NCBI GenBank assembly: GCA_029260555.1 | Contig: JAJDCZ010000044.1 | Location: 1-64,000, forward strand | Source of the DNA: Phycisphaerales bacterium | GTDB taxonomy: Bacteria; Planctomycetota; Phycisphaerae; Phycisphaerales; UBA1924 | Length of the DNA: 64,000 nt | Reading direction: 5' to 3' | Shown here: in pieces, positions 1 through 9,739 of the stretch | How positions within the stretch are numbered: the stretch's first letter is position 1 | Layout: the number at the start of each line of letters is the position of its first letter | Made by a program: the position numbers and the translations under genes | The notes under the pieces: generated by a model | The model's input: the letters and a program-made list of their open reading frames with translations, nothing else | Told to the model about the DNA's origin: nothing | Database searches by the model: none

Positions 1-149
1 CGAATCGGACAGGGACGCGGGAAGCACCGGCCCTGCGTGCACGCCACGCCCCTTGTATGGCAGGATCGCTTGTGTGCTAGGACCCGGCCCTGCCGATACA
101 ACGGCGGGTCTCCGCCCGCCCGAGCGCCCTCTCACCTCGGATCTCCGTC

Positions 150-2723
150 ATGTTCGATCGCTTCACCGACCGCGCCCGCAAGGTCATGAATCTCGCCAAG
201 AGCGAGGCCCAGCGGCTCAACCACGAATACATCGGCACCGAGCACATCCTGCTCGGGCTGGTCAAGGAAGGCTCAGGCGTTGGCGCAAATGTGCTCAAAA
301 ACCTTGGCGTAGACCTCCGCAAGGTTCGCCTTGAGGTTGAGAAGCTCGTCAAGGCTGGCCCCGAAATGGTCACCATGGGCAAGCTGCCTCAGACCCCGCG
401 GGCCAAGAAGGTCATCGAGTACGCCATCGAAGAAGCTCGCAACCTGAACCACAACTATGTAGGCACCGAGCATCTCCTGCTCGGGCTGTTGCGTGAACAC
501 GACGGCGTCGCAGCTCAGGTGCTCCGCAACCTGGGTCTGAAACTCGAAGAAGTGCGCGAAGAGGTGCTCAACCTGCTCGGCGCCAGCACCGACACCGAAG
601 ACGAAGGTGCCACACTCGCAGGTGGTGGCAGCGCCCCCGCTGAAGGCAATCGCAAGGGGCGCTCCAAGACCCCTGCCCTTGACAGCTTCGGCAGGGATCT
701 CACCGAGCTTGCCAAAGAAGATGCCTTGGACCCGGTGATCGGCAGAACGCGCGAGATCGAACGCGTGATCCAGGTTCTGTGCCGACGCACCAAGAACAAC
801 CCCGTGCTGCTGGGCGAAGCAGGCGTAGGCAAAACCGCCATCGTCGAGGGGCTTGCTCAGAAGATCATCGCCAACGATGTGCCCGAGATTCTGCACGAAA
901 AGCGTCTGGTGGTGCTCGATCTTGCCATGATGGTCGCTGGCACAAAGTATCGAGGCCAGTTTGAAGAGCGCATCAAAGCCGTGATGAACGAAGTGCGTCG
1001 CGCCAAGAATGTGGTGCTGTTCATTGACGAACTGCACACGCTGGTCGGGGCAGGCGGCGCTGAGGGTGCTATTGATGCCTCCAATGTGCTCAAGCCAGCA
1101 CTCGCCCGAGGCGAGATCCAGTGCATCGGCGCTACGACCTTTGATGAATATCGCAAGTACATCGAAAAGGACGCTGCTCTTGCCCGCAGGTTCCAGTCCA
1201 TCACGGTTGATCCGCCCACCAGCGAGCAAACCGTGGAGATTCTCAAGGGGCTCAAGGAGCGCTATGAGAAGCACCATCGCTGCACCTACACCGACGAGGC
1301 GATTTCCCTGGCTGTGGAGCTCAGTGGTCGGTATATCACAGGCCGGGTTCAGCCCGACAAGTCGATTGATGTGATTGATGAAGCCGGTGCACGGATTCGA
1401 ATCAAGTCGATGACCAAGCCACCAGACCTTGCTGATATCGAAGCGGACATCGAGAAGCTTTCGATCAAAAAGGACGAAGCGGTCAAAGCTGCGGACTATG
1501 AAAAGGCTGCCGAGCTTCGTGACCAGGCAGAACAGCTCTGCAAGAACAAGGATAAGATTCAGCTGGAATGGCGTGAAAAAGCCAAGGAAGCTGGAGGCGT
1601 TGTCGACGAGGAAGTCGTCGCAGAAGTGCTCGCCAAGATGACAGGCGTACCTCTGCAACGACTCGAAAAAGAAGAAGCCAAGCGTCTGCTGGATCTGGAA
1701 AACGAGCTTCACAAGCGCGTGGTTAGCCAGGACGATGCGATCAAAGCGGTTTCCAAAGCCATCCGTCGCGCTCGTGCGGGGCTGAAGGATCCACGCAGAC
1801 CGATGGGCTCGTTCATCTTCGTCGGGCCTTCAGGCGTGGGCAAGACGCTGCTTTCCAAAGCTCTCGCAGAGTTCATGTTCGGCGATCAGGATGCCCTGAT
1901 CCATCTGGACATGAGCGAGTACATGGAGAAGCACACGGTCAGCCGACTGGTCGGTGCGCCTCCTGGCTATGTGGGATACGAAGAGGGTGGTCAGCTTACC
2001 GAGCAGATTCGCCGCAGACCTTATGCGGTGGTGCTGCTGGATGAAGTTGAAAAGGCTCACCCTGATGTCTTCAACATGCTGCTGCAGATCATGGAAGAAG
2101 GTCGCCTGACCGATTCCTTTGGCAGGCATGTCGACTTCCGCAACACCATCCTCATCATGACCTCCAACATCGGTGCTGATCTGATCAAGGGCGGCGGCGG
2201 CTTCGGCTTCCAGAAACGCTCCGGCGAAGCTGACTTTGATAACATCAAGTCCATCCTGATGAAGGAAATCGAACGCTTCTTCAGGCCCGAGTTCATCAAC
2301 CGTCTTGATGAAGTCATCGTCTTCAGGCCTTTGACCAAGGAGGACCTGACCGGCATTGTCAACTACGAAGTGCGCAATGTCGCAGAACGGCTCGTAGGCC
2401 GAGGCCTGGTCCTGGAACTGGATCAGCCCGCCAAGGACTTCCTCATCGAAAAAGGATTCAACCCGGACTACGGTGCCAGACCCTTGCGTCGCGCCATCGG
2501 AACCTACATCGAAGATCCTGTTTCGGAGATGCTGCTCAGCGGCGCCTTTGAACATAAAAAGGTCATCAAGGTCACACATCGTGAAGAAGAAGAACACCTC
2601 TTCTTTGATGCTCAGGATGCCCCGCCAAACAACGACGATGACGATGGGCCTGATGATGGCGATGGACCCGCTGCCGGGCCTGACGCACCCGTCAAAGCCA
2701 AAGCGGGTTCAAGTTCAGCCTGA
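150..2723 (+). CDS. clpC: ClpC-type AAA+ protease-associated unfoldase
   Basis: ClpC is a hexameric AAA+ unfoldase that feeds substrates to the ClpP peptidase. The 857-residue protein shows the full ClpC order: two Clp-N repeats (about 1-145, each with a HLLLGL-type motif), AAA domain 1 with Walker A GEAGVGKT at 222-229 and Walker B ending FIDE near 293, a UVR-type coiled middle domain near 425-475, AAA domain 2 with Walker A GPSGVGKT at 559-566 and LLDEVEKAH near 630, then a D2-small domain. The last ~35 residues are an acidic Asp-rich tail. The middle domain and paired Clp-N repeats separate it from ClpA and ClpB. The ATG at 150 fits the family N-terminus, though no strong ribosome site precedes it. 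A rho-independent terminator follows. A YwlE-like arginine phosphatase is encoded about 40 kb away, which may be relevant because ClpC reads phospho-arginine tags in Firmicutes. Confidence 0.97.
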   Translation: MFDRFTDRARKVMNLAKSEAQRLNHEYIGTEHILLGLVKEGSGVGANVLKNLGVDLRKVRLEVEKLVKAGPEMVTMGKLPQTPRAKKVIEYAIEEARNLNHNYVGTEHLLLGLLREHDGVAAQVLRNLGLKLEEVREEVLNLLGASTDTEDEGATLAGGGSAPAEGNRKGRSKTPALDSFGRDLTELAKEDALDPVIGRTREIERVIQVLCRRTKNNPVLLGEAGVGKTAIVEGLAQKIIANDVPEILHEKRLVVLDLAMMVAGTKYRGQFEERIKAVMNEVRRAKNVVLFIDELHTLVGAGGAEGAIDASNVLKPALARGEIQCIGATTFDEYRKYIEKDAALARRFQSITVDPPTSEQTVEILKGLKERYEKHHRCTYTDEAISLAVELSGRYITGRVQPDKSIDVIDEAGARIRIKSMTKPPDLADIEADIEKLSIKKDEAVKAADYEKAAELRDQAEQLCKNKDKIQLEWREKAKEAGGVVDEEVVAEVLAKMTGVPLQRLEKEEAKRLLDLENELHKRVVSQDDAIKAVSKAIRRARAGLKDPRRPMGSFIFVGPSGVGKTLLSKALAEFMFGDQDALIHLDMSEYMEKHTVSRLVGAPPGYVGYEEGGQLTEQIRRRPYAVVLLDEVEKAHPDVFNMLLQIMEEGRLTDSFGRHVDFRNTILIMTSNIGADLIKGGGGFGFQKRSGEADFDNIKSILMKEIERFFRPEFINRLDEVIVFRPLTKEDLTGIVNYEVRNVAERLVGRGLVLELDQPAKDFLIEKGFNPDYGARPLRRAIGTYIEDPVSEMLLSGAFEHKKVIKVTHREEEEHLFFDAQDAPPNNDDDDGPDDGDGPAAGPDAPVKAKAGSSSA

Positions 2724-2756
2724 TCTGATCTTGCTGTAAATACTACTTTCAAACAA

Positions 2757-2785
2757 GCCCGTCTCTGAACAGAGGCGGGTTTTTA
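2757..2785 (+). terminator. Rho-independent terminator after clpC
   Basis: A ten-pair stem, CCCGTCTCTG with CAGAGGCGGG (one T-G wobble) and a two-base AA loop, is followed directly by TTTTT. It ends clpC transcription. The stop codon of the convergent helicase gene (2783-2785) lies in the T tract, so the element separates the two genes compactly. Confidence 0.88.
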
Positions 2786-5164
2786 ACTCCCCACACGCAC
2801 AAGTCTGGCGTATTCAAGAATGAGTGTCTTTTCACCCACGCTGGAGAATCGCACCCGTGCCTTGGCATTTTCACCTGCACTGGTCCATGTGACCTGCCCA
2901 ATGCCAAAACGCGGATGACGCACCACCGTGCCCACAGGAAACTCGACCAGCGCCGGATCGCTCTGGCCGCTGTAGCTGCTTGAGCGCCTTGGCGAAGACA
3001 CCACTTCATCAGCCTGATCACTGAAAGTCACCCCGGGCCCTGAGATTTCATCGACAAACGGGCTGGCGATGGTGCGTTCCTGCACACCTCGCATGGTGCG
3101 GTAGCGCGCCGAGGTGATCAGCAGATGCCTTTGAGCGCGGGTGATGCCTACAAAGCAAAGCCTGCGCTCTTCTTCAAGAGCAGCGATTCGCTCGCGAGAA
3201 CGAAAATGAGGCAAAATGCCCTCCTCAAGCCCGATCATCGCCACCGCGGGAAACTCCAGCCCCTTGGCAGCGTGCAGCGTCATCAGCGTCACCGCTCCCC
3301 GCTCCGGGTCCACCATGTCCGCATCCGCCACCAGCGAAACCGATTCCAGATACGCTCGCAGCATCACCAACAACGGCGGCGGCTCTGCACGCCCTTCCGC
3401 CACAGGCACATCCAGCGACGGGTCATTTTCAGGAACATACTCCTGCTCAAACTGTGCCGCTGACGAAATCAGTTCTGCCAGGTTGTCCGGCCTTTCCAGA
3501 TCAGACTCAGCCTTGCCAATGCGCGCCCTGTCTGCATACATCTTTTCCAGACCTGACGACTGGATCACGCGCTGCACCAGATCCGCAAGCGAGCCTGAGA
3601 TTTGCTCGCCCATGAATGTGCCGCCACCGGACAAATCATCTATCAACTCGACAAATCGCTGAGCTGAGTTGACCGCTCTGGCTGTCAAACCGGGAACCTG
3701 ACCAATCGATCGCATGGCGCGAAATGTGCTCAGATTGTTCTTATGGGCATAGTTTTCGATGCGGGTGATGCTGGTCGCCCCCAGCCCGCGCGTGGGTACA
3801 TTGACAATGCGTCGAAACGCTGCGTCATCTGTCTCGTTCGCTGTGATGCGCAAATACGCCAGAGCATGGCGGATCTCTTCTCGCTCATAAAACGATGTAC
3901 CACGAGCGATCACATAAGGCACACCCGATGCGCGAAAGGCATCTTCAATCGATCGGCTCAACGCATTGGTGCGATAGAACACCGCCATCTCTTTCCAGGC
4001 CAAGGGCGATTCTGTCTCCGTGAACGCCTTGAACCAGTCAACGACGATATCTGATTCGTGTTGTTCGTTCTGGCACAATACAACTTGCACAGCCCCGCCT
4101 CCGGGTGTCGTGGTAAACAAATCCTTGTGACGACGCTGCTGATTGTTACGGATAAGCCGATCAGCCGCAGCCAGAATGGGCTCGGTGGAACGGAAGTTTT
4201 CACCCAGCGTGATGACACGGGCACCGGTGTAGCTTTTTTCAAAATCCAGGATGTTGGTGATGTCAGCACCGCGCCAGCCATAGATCGACTGATCAGGATC
4301 ACCCACCACACAGATATTGGGCGAGCCTTCACCTGCGATCAGGTTCGCCAGCAGAAACTGCGCATGGTTGGTGTCTTGATATTCATCGACCAGCAAATAC
4401 TCCCAGCGATTTTGACACTCTGCCCGGATGTGCTCGTGCTGTAGAAGCATGCGTGCGGTGAGCATCAGCAGGTCGTCAAAGTCGACCGCGTTGGCTTTGC
4501 GAAGCTCTGCCTGGTAAGCCTCATAAACCCTCGCCAGATTCTTTGAATAAAAATCGCCCGCCTGGGCTTGGTAGGTCTCAGCATCGATGAGCTGGTTCTT
4601 GGCATCGCTGATCACCGCCCGCACGCTGGCTGGTGGCCAGTTGGACCCGTTCAAATCCAGCCTCTTGAGCACTCGCTTGATCACCGAAGACTGATCGTCC
4701 GAGTTGTAAATCGTGTAATCGCCCGTCAAACCCGGGATCTGTGCCTGCTCGACATAGCGCCTGAGAAGCCTGGCGCAGAGCGAGTGAAAAGTCGTAATCG
4801 TCAGCCCGCGAACAAGCCTTGATTTCCCTGAACCCTCAGGATCAAGCAGATGATGCACACGATCACGCATCTCGCCCGCGGCCTTATTCGTAAAGGTCAG
4901 CGCCAAAACAGACCAGGGAGCCACACCAGTCGTTATCAGGTGAGCAATGCGGCGGGTGATGACGCGCGTCTTGCCCGAGCCCGCAGCGGCCAGCACCAAT
5001 AACGCCCCCTGCTCATGGAGCACCGCTCGCATCTGAGGCTCAGTCAGATCACACAAAAGCGGATCATCCACCGGAGAGTCTCCACTGGCGTGAAACACCT
5101 CAAGAGGTGCAGCTTCACTCTGATTCATCTGGTTCGGGCTTGGAGGCGTTGGTTTCTGGTCCAT
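2783..5164 (-). CDS. pcrA: UvrD/PcrA-family superfamily 1 DNA helicase
   Basis: This is a 793-residue ATP-dependent 3'-5' DNA helicase of the UvrD/PcrA/Rep group, used in repair and in clearing RecA or stalled replication. Visible motifs run in family order: Q-motif region LTEPQMRAV, Walker A AAAGSGKT at 59-66, TFTNKAA, DEYQDTN (motif II), GDPDQSIYGWRGA (III), ENFRST (IV), MTLHAAKGLEFPAV (V) and LCFVGITRA (VI). The C-terminal RHPRFGIGQV stretch matches the PcrA Tudor-like RNA polymerase-binding tail, which favours PcrA/UvrD over Rep. The first 50 bases overlap the end of the permease gene upstream on the same strand; a second ATG at 5128 would cut the overlap to 14 bases, and neither start has a clear ribosome site. 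Confidence 0.95.
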   Translation of the reverse strand: MDQKPTPPSPNQMNQSEAAPLEVFHASGDSPVDDPLLCDLTEPQMRAVLHEQGALLVLAAAGSGKTRVITRRIAHLITTGVAPWSVLALTFTNKAAGEMRDRVHHLLDPEGSGKSRLVRGLTITTFHSLCARLLRRYVEQAQIPGLTGDYTIYNSDDQSSVIKRVLKRLDLNGSNWPPASVRAVISDAKNQLIDAETYQAQAGDFYSKNLARVYEAYQAELRKANAVDFDDLLMLTARMLLQHEHIRAECQNRWEYLLVDEYQDTNHAQFLLANLIAGEGSPNICVVGDPDQSIYGWRGADITNILDFEKSYTGARVITLGENFRSTEPILAAADRLIRNNQQRRHKDLFTTTPGGGAVQVVLCQNEQHESDIVVDWFKAFTETESPLAWKEMAVFYRTNALSRSIEDAFRASGVPYVIARGTSFYEREEIRHALAYLRITANETDDAAFRRIVNVPTRGLGATSITRIENYAHKNNLSTFRAMRSIGQVPGLTARAVNSAQRFVELIDDLSGGGTFMGEQISGSLADLVQRVIQSSGLEKMYADRARIGKAESDLERPDNLAELISSAAQFEQEYVPENDPSLDVPVAEGRAEPPPLLVMLRAYLESVSLVADADMVDPERGAVTLMTLHAAKGLEFPAVAMIGLEEGILPHFRSRERIAALEEERRLCFVGITRAQRHLLITSARYRTMRGVQERTIASPFVDEISGPGVTFSDQADEVVSSPRRSSSYSGQSDPALVEFPVGTVVRHPRFGIGQVTWTSAGENAKARVRFSSVGEKTLILEYARLVRVGS

Positions 5165-7142
5165 CGTCAGTGAGCGTAGGACGCTTCACAGAGTTCTTGG
5201 AGTCTTGAGCCTCTGAAGATGGCTCTTGAGCGTCCCCAGCTGGTTTATCCTCAGGTTTTTCTTTGGCCGGACGCGAGACATGAGGCGTCTGCGCTGACCG
5301 CGTGATCAAAGCCACATCATCAGGCAGATCCGCCACCACACGCGAAATGACATCGCCCTCGATCTTGCGAGAAAAGAGCGAACGACGAGATTTACCCATG
5401 ATCAGCGTGTTACACCCATAGGTCACCGTGTAATCCAGAATCTCCTCAGCAATGTCGGTGCTGGTGACATAGATGGGCACAAAAGGTACCCCTGCTTCAG
5501 CTGCCAGAAGCGCGGTGGCTCCCAGTGCCTGAACCGCATCAGCATCATCCCTGATCTGAGGCACATTGCCAGGCGTCAAATCCATCACCCGAAGCGTGCG
5601 CACGAAAATAACAAAGAGCGTGGCACTCTGACTCTTGGCCAGATCAACTGCAAACTCCGCCTGATAACGCCCGCGAGCAGCCAGCATGATCTTGGGACGC
5701 GATGGGTCGATCTGCGTTTCCGCAGCTTTCACCTGAGCAAGCCAGCCCATGCGAGGCTCCTCGACGGGCGGCGGCCCGGCTTTGCGATAAGTCGCAAGCC
5801 CCAGACGCATCGCCAGCACCATGGCAATCACCAGCCCTGCAAACAGCGTTGCATTGGCTTTGGTCACCACAATCGTCAACGACACCGTCAAAAGGAAAAC
5901 ACCAAGAGCGGTCATGCCCAGTCGCTCGATCCGGGCCATCTTCAGTTCACGGTTCAACGAACAGCTCAACACCGTCACCGTGATCGCGCCGCACACACCG
6001 ATGATGTAAAGCTCCGCCAGTTTCTCAGGCCTGCGCTCTATGAAAATAATCAAAACCGAAACCACACACGAAGCAACCAGCGCGATCCAGGGCACCCCCG
6101 AGTAGTTGAGCTTGGTCAAAGGCCTGGGCAGTTCCTTGTCCTGAGCCATCGCATACAAAACCGAAACCATCGCCATGATCGCAGTGTTGGTCGCAGAAAG
6201 AAGCAACAACCCAAAGACAACCGCTGCGATCTTGCTGAAGATCGCCCCCAGCGTTGTACCCAGCATGTTGGTTGCAACAGTGTGCGCGATCACTTCCATC
6301 GCCGTGTTTTTGATATCCTCGATCGCCTGAACAGCATTTGGATCTGTCAGCGTTTCAAGATCCACACTCGATAATGGCTGACTGATTCCAGAAAGTTCGG
6401 GAATCGAACTGAATATCCCTGTCATCACGATGCCAAAGAGCAGATTCAACGCGACCACTTCAATCAACACGGGCAAAATGGTTCGCTTGGCGGTCCGCTT
6501 GACGGGTCGCTTCATAAGACCCGTCATGTTCGCCACGGCTTCAACGCCTGCAAGTGCCAGGACGATCTGGGTGAATGAAGTCCAGTGAGGCCAAAGACCA
6601 CGGGAACTGGTCAGCTGAATATTTTGAAAACCATCTTTCAGGAACGGGATGCTCATCAGAGCTATCAAACCTGAAATGGAAAGTGCCGCAATGGCAATAA
6701 ACAGCGCAAAGGTGCCAGCGCTTTTGGCTCCCAGCCAATTCACAGCACCAACGACAAGAATAATGACCACCGAGAACGCCACCAGCAAAAACCCGTCGTT
6801 CATGCCAAAGTAGTGCATGGCTTCCACAACTGAGATCGCTGCGGTAATCAGATACCCGCACAACAAGAGCGTTGCCCCGATAACCGAGAGCACCGGGCTG
6901 AGTTGTCGTGCTGCGGTGTAAACACCCCCTCCGTCAGGAAATGATCGACAGACAATGGTGTATCCCCAGGCGACCGCTGCCATGAGCAGCGATATGGCGA
7001 TCATGTACAACACCGACTCGCCCGCGGTGTAGAAAAAGGCCAGTCCCAGAACATAAAGCCTGCTGGTGCCCCAGTCGCCATATAGCAGAGGCCCTGCGTG
7101 GAACCACTTGAGGTTCCGTGGTCTGGATTCGGTTACAAGCAT
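5115..7142 (-). CDS. APC-family permease fused to a universal stress (UspA) domain
   Basis: The protein has an N-terminal amino acid/polyamine/organocation transporter domain of about twelve membrane segments (residues ~20-460) and a cytoplasmic UspA-like domain at about 490-610 (start PKIMLAARG, end VADLPDDVALITRS). Within the latter, TLIMGKSRRS resembles the ATP-binding GxSxRS loop of UspA. The tail beyond 620 is low-complexity and charged. The transporter core carries FPDGGGVYTAARQ and an LMKRPVKRT cytoplasmic loop typical of APC permeases. I chose the ATG at 7142, with a weak GGCGAG upstream; a TTG at 7226 would add 28 residues without membrane character. The gene overlaps the helicase start, so the two are probably co-transcribed. 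The substrate cannot be read from sequence. Confidence 0.88.
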   Translation of the reverse strand: MLVTESRPRNLKWFHAGPLLYGDWGTSRLYVLGLAFFYTAGESVLYMIAISLLMAAVAWGYTIVCRSFPDGGGVYTAARQLSPVLSVIGATLLLCGYLITAAISVVEAMHYFGMNDGFLLVAFSVVIILVVGAVNWLGAKSAGTFALFIAIAALSISGLIALMSIPFLKDGFQNIQLTSSRGLWPHWTSFTQIVLALAGVEAVANMTGLMKRPVKRTAKRTILPVLIEVVALNLLFGIVMTGIFSSIPELSGISQPLSSVDLETLTDPNAVQAIEDIKNTAMEVIAHTVATNMLGTTLGAIFSKIAAVVFGLLLLSATNTAIMAMVSVLYAMAQDKELPRPLTKLNYSGVPWIALVASCVVSVLIIFIERRPEKLAELYIIGVCGAITVTVLSCSLNRELKMARIERLGMTALGVFLLTVSLTIVVTKANATLFAGLVIAMVLAMRLGLATYRKAGPPPVEEPRMGWLAQVKAAETQIDPSRPKIMLAARGRYQAEFAVDLAKSQSATLFVIFVRTLRVMDLTPGNVPQIRDDADAVQALGATALLAAEAGVPFVPIYVTSTDIAEEILDYTVTYGCNTLIMGKSRRSLFSRKIEGDVISRVVADLPDDVALITRSAQTPHVSRPAKEKPEDKPAGDAQEPSSEAQDSKNSVKRPTLTDDGPETNASKPEPDESE

Positions 7143-7339
7143 GAAAGACTCGCCTGGGATTGCACCGTGCACTCGCGGGCGAGAGTATAACCGCCTGAGA
7201 CCAACCCGACACAAACACCCCCTCAATGTAATGCCTGAAGGTATCTGATATACCCCATAAATGCGCGAGGACCTGATTACGGGTTTGGATATTCCCGATA
7301 ATCGCTTCGTCTACACGCAGAGTCGGTCCAGGAGCGCCC
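7143..7339. promoter_or_regulatory. Divergent promoter region
   Basis: This 197-base gap separates the outward-facing permease and c-di-GMP enzyme genes and must hold both promoters. An AGGAG ribosome site at 7330-7334 sits five bases before the ATG at 7340. I could not assign convincing -35/-10 boxes. Confidence 0.5.
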
Positions 7340-9673
7340 ATGAGCGGGTTCGATCAGAATAGCACCGAGCTGATCAGCATGATTGATGCTATAGCAGCGC
7401 CCACATACTTGCAACACAACGCGATTGTAACGCTGCAGGGTGGTGGTGCTCTTGAAGCAGGCTCATGGTTCCTTGCAGGCGCTGTCTCAATGGTGCTGAT
7501 TGCCACGCTGGCGCTGCTCCTGTCACTTCGCAGACACGCCAGGCACCAGCAAATCAAAGCTCAGTTTCAAAAACGGCTGGCAGACAAAACACGCCAGCTT
7601 ACCGTGCTCAATCATGCACTGGATGAGCACGCCATCGTCTCGATGACCGATCGAAATGGAAAACTCATCTATGTCAACGATGCGTTCTGTACAATCACCG
7701 GCTACCAGCGCGAAGAACTCCTTGGCAGAGACCACTCCATCATCAACTCCAGTCATCACGACCCGAAAATATTCTGTGAGATGTACCTGGCCATTAATCA
7801 AGGCAAAACCTGGCACAGCCAGATCCTTAATCGTTCCAAAGATGGCTCACTTCACTGGATGGACACCACCATTGTGCCTGCGTTCAACGAAGCGGGTGAA
7901 ATCGAACGCTTTGTCGCGATCCGTTCTGATGTCACTGACCGCGTGAAAGCAGAAGAAGCCCTCATTCAAAGTCAACAGCGTTACGAGCTTGCTGTCAATG
8001 GCTCACGCGACGGGCTCTGGGACTGGAACCTTCGCACCGGCGAGATCTACTACGCTCCACGATGGAAGCAGATGCTGGGGCTGGAAAATCAGGAAGTGAC
8101 TTCCAGACCTGACGAGTGGATCAGCCGAATCGTCTCTGACGATCTGGTGCGCTTCCAAAGCGAACTCAACAGACGCATTGATGGTGACGGCGATGAGTTT
8201 GAATGTGATCTGCGCATGATCCATACCGACGGGGATGTTCGCTGGATGCTCTGCCGCGGCGCCGTGGTTCGTGATGAAATCACCGAAAAAGCGATTCGCA
8301 TTGCTGGTTCACTGGCTGACATCACCGAGATCAAAAAGGCTCAACAGGCACTTCGCCATGCTGCTGAGCATGATCGATTGACCAATCTTGCCAATCGTGA
8401 AGTGCTGATGAACCATATTCAAAATGCAATCAACCGCTGGAAACGCAATCCAGATGCACACTTTGCGGTGTTGTTCTTTGACTTTGACCGGTTCAAGGTC
8501 GTCAACGACAGCCTGGGCCATGATGTGGGAGATTCGCTTCTGGTTGCCATCGCAGAACGACTCCGCAATACCATGCGCACAACCGATATCGCTGCCCGCT
8601 TTGGAGGCGACGAGTTTGTCGTGCTCCTGGAAAACATACACACACTGAGCGAAGCTACAGACGCTGCCCAAAGGCTCCTGAAGCTCTTTGCTGAGCCCTT
8701 TGACATCAATGGCCACGATGTCGTTTCAACCGCAAGCATCGGCCTGGTCACCAGCGAGATGGTTTACGACCGGGCTGAGGATGTCATCAGAGACGCCGAC
8801 GCTGCCATGTACCAGGCCAAGGCTGCCGGACGAGGGCAGGTGGTGCTGTTTGATCGCAAGATGCACGAACAGGCACTGGATCGCCTGTCCATCGAAGAAG
8901 ACTTGCGTGGTGCTGTCGACCGAAGCGAGTTCGTCCTGGTCTATCAACCCATCATCGAACTGGTGACCGGGCGACTGGAAGGCTTTGAAGCTCTGGTCCG
9001 CTGGGAACACCCAACCAGAGGGCTGGTATGTCCCGATGACTTTATCCCCATCGCTGAGGATACCGGGCTGATCGTTTATCTCGGCCAATGGGTCATCAAC
9101 GAAGCATCTCGTCAGCTTGCAGATTGGCGTCATCGGCTGATCGTGCCTCATGAGATTTCGCTGAATGTCAATGTCTCAAAGCGTCAGCTTTGTCATCCTG
9201 AGATCGTGCCTGTCATCGAGCGCGCAATCCGTGTAAACGAGCTAGAGCCCCGCATGCTCAAGATCGAGATCACCGAATCGACGATCGTCGACAACCGCCG
9301 GGACATGGTCCCCCTGCTTGAGCGAATCCATGACATTGGCGTAGCGATAGCCATGGATGACTTTGGCACAGGCCATTCTTCGCTGAGCGGGCTTCACCAG
9401 TTCCCGATCGACATCCTGAAGATTGACCGCAGCTTTATCCAGAGCATGGAAAAGAGTCGTGATCTTGCCGCGGTTGTCCACGCCATCATCTCGCTGGCCA
9501 AGCATCTGGGTATGACTATCGTCGCTGAAGGCGTAGAGACCGCGGATCATGTCGTCGCTCTCCAGACTCACGGGTGTGATCTTGCTCAGGGATACTTCTT
9601 CTCCAGGCCTTTATCCGTCGCCCAGGCTGAGGCATATATGCTCGACTTGTCCCAGACAAAGCGAATCGCCTGA
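7340..9673 (+). CDS. Membrane-anchored PAS-PAS-GGDEF-EAL c-di-GMP enzyme
   Basis: This 777-residue protein has one N-terminal membrane helix (about 42-63), two PAS sensor domains (about 90-195 and 215-330), a GGDEF domain and an EAL domain. The diguanylate cyclase signature RFGGDEF is intact (GGDEF at 422-426) and is preceded five residues upstream by RTTD, the inhibitory I-site. The phosphodiesterase signature EAL is at 550-552, and the other catalytic elements are present: NVSKRQL, KIEITES, DDFGTGHSSL, LKIDRSFI, AEGVET and GYFFSRP. Both activities therefore look possible, so the net direction cannot be called. The ATG has a good AGGAG ribosome site. The next gene downstream is a Ser/Thr kinase with an N-terminal region resembling c-di-GMP-binding MshEN motifs. 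Confidence 0.95.
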   Translation: MSGFDQNSTELISMIDAIAAPTYLQHNAIVTLQGGGALEAGSWFLAGAVSMVLIATLALLLSLRRHARHQQIKAQFQKRLADKTRQLTVLNHALDEHAIVSMTDRNGKLIYVNDAFCTITGYQREELLGRDHSIINSSHHDPKIFCEMYLAINQGKTWHSQILNRSKDGSLHWMDTTIVPAFNEAGEIERFVAIRSDVTDRVKAEEALIQSQQRYELAVNGSRDGLWDWNLRTGEIYYAPRWKQMLGLENQEVTSRPDEWISRIVSDDLVRFQSELNRRIDGDGDEFECDLRMIHTDGDVRWMLCRGAVVRDEITEKAIRIAGSLADITEIKKAQQALRHAAEHDRLTNLANREVLMNHIQNAINRWKRNPDAHFAVLFFDFDRFKVVNDSLGHDVGDSLLVAIAERLRNTMRTTDIAARFGGDEFVVLLENIHTLSEATDAAQRLLKLFAEPFDINGHDVVSTASIGLVTSEMVYDRAEDVIRDADAAMYQAKAAGRGQVVLFDRKMHEQALDRLSIEEDLRGAVDRSEFVLVYQPIIELVTGRLEGFEALVRWEHPTRGLVCPDDFIPIAEDTGLIVYLGQWVINEASRQLADWRHRLIVPHEISLNVNVSKRQLCHPEIVPVIERAIRVNELEPRMLKIEITESTIVDNRRDMVPLLERIHDIGVAIAMDDFGTGHSSLSGLHQFPIDILKIDRSFIQSMEKSRDLAAVVHAIISLAKHLGMTIVAEGVETADHVVALQTHGCDLAQGYFFSRPLSVAQAEAYMLDLSQTKRIA

Positions 9674-9739
9674 ACACAACCCCCCGCTGCGTGGTATTGA
9701 CATCCATGAGGGCAAGTGTGTAGGGTAGAGTCCTGGCTG

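Noticed and set aside
273-1712. Long open frame antisense to clpC
   Set aside because: It is a complementary-frame shadow of clpC with no recognisable motif; the plus-strand frame is a clear ClpC.
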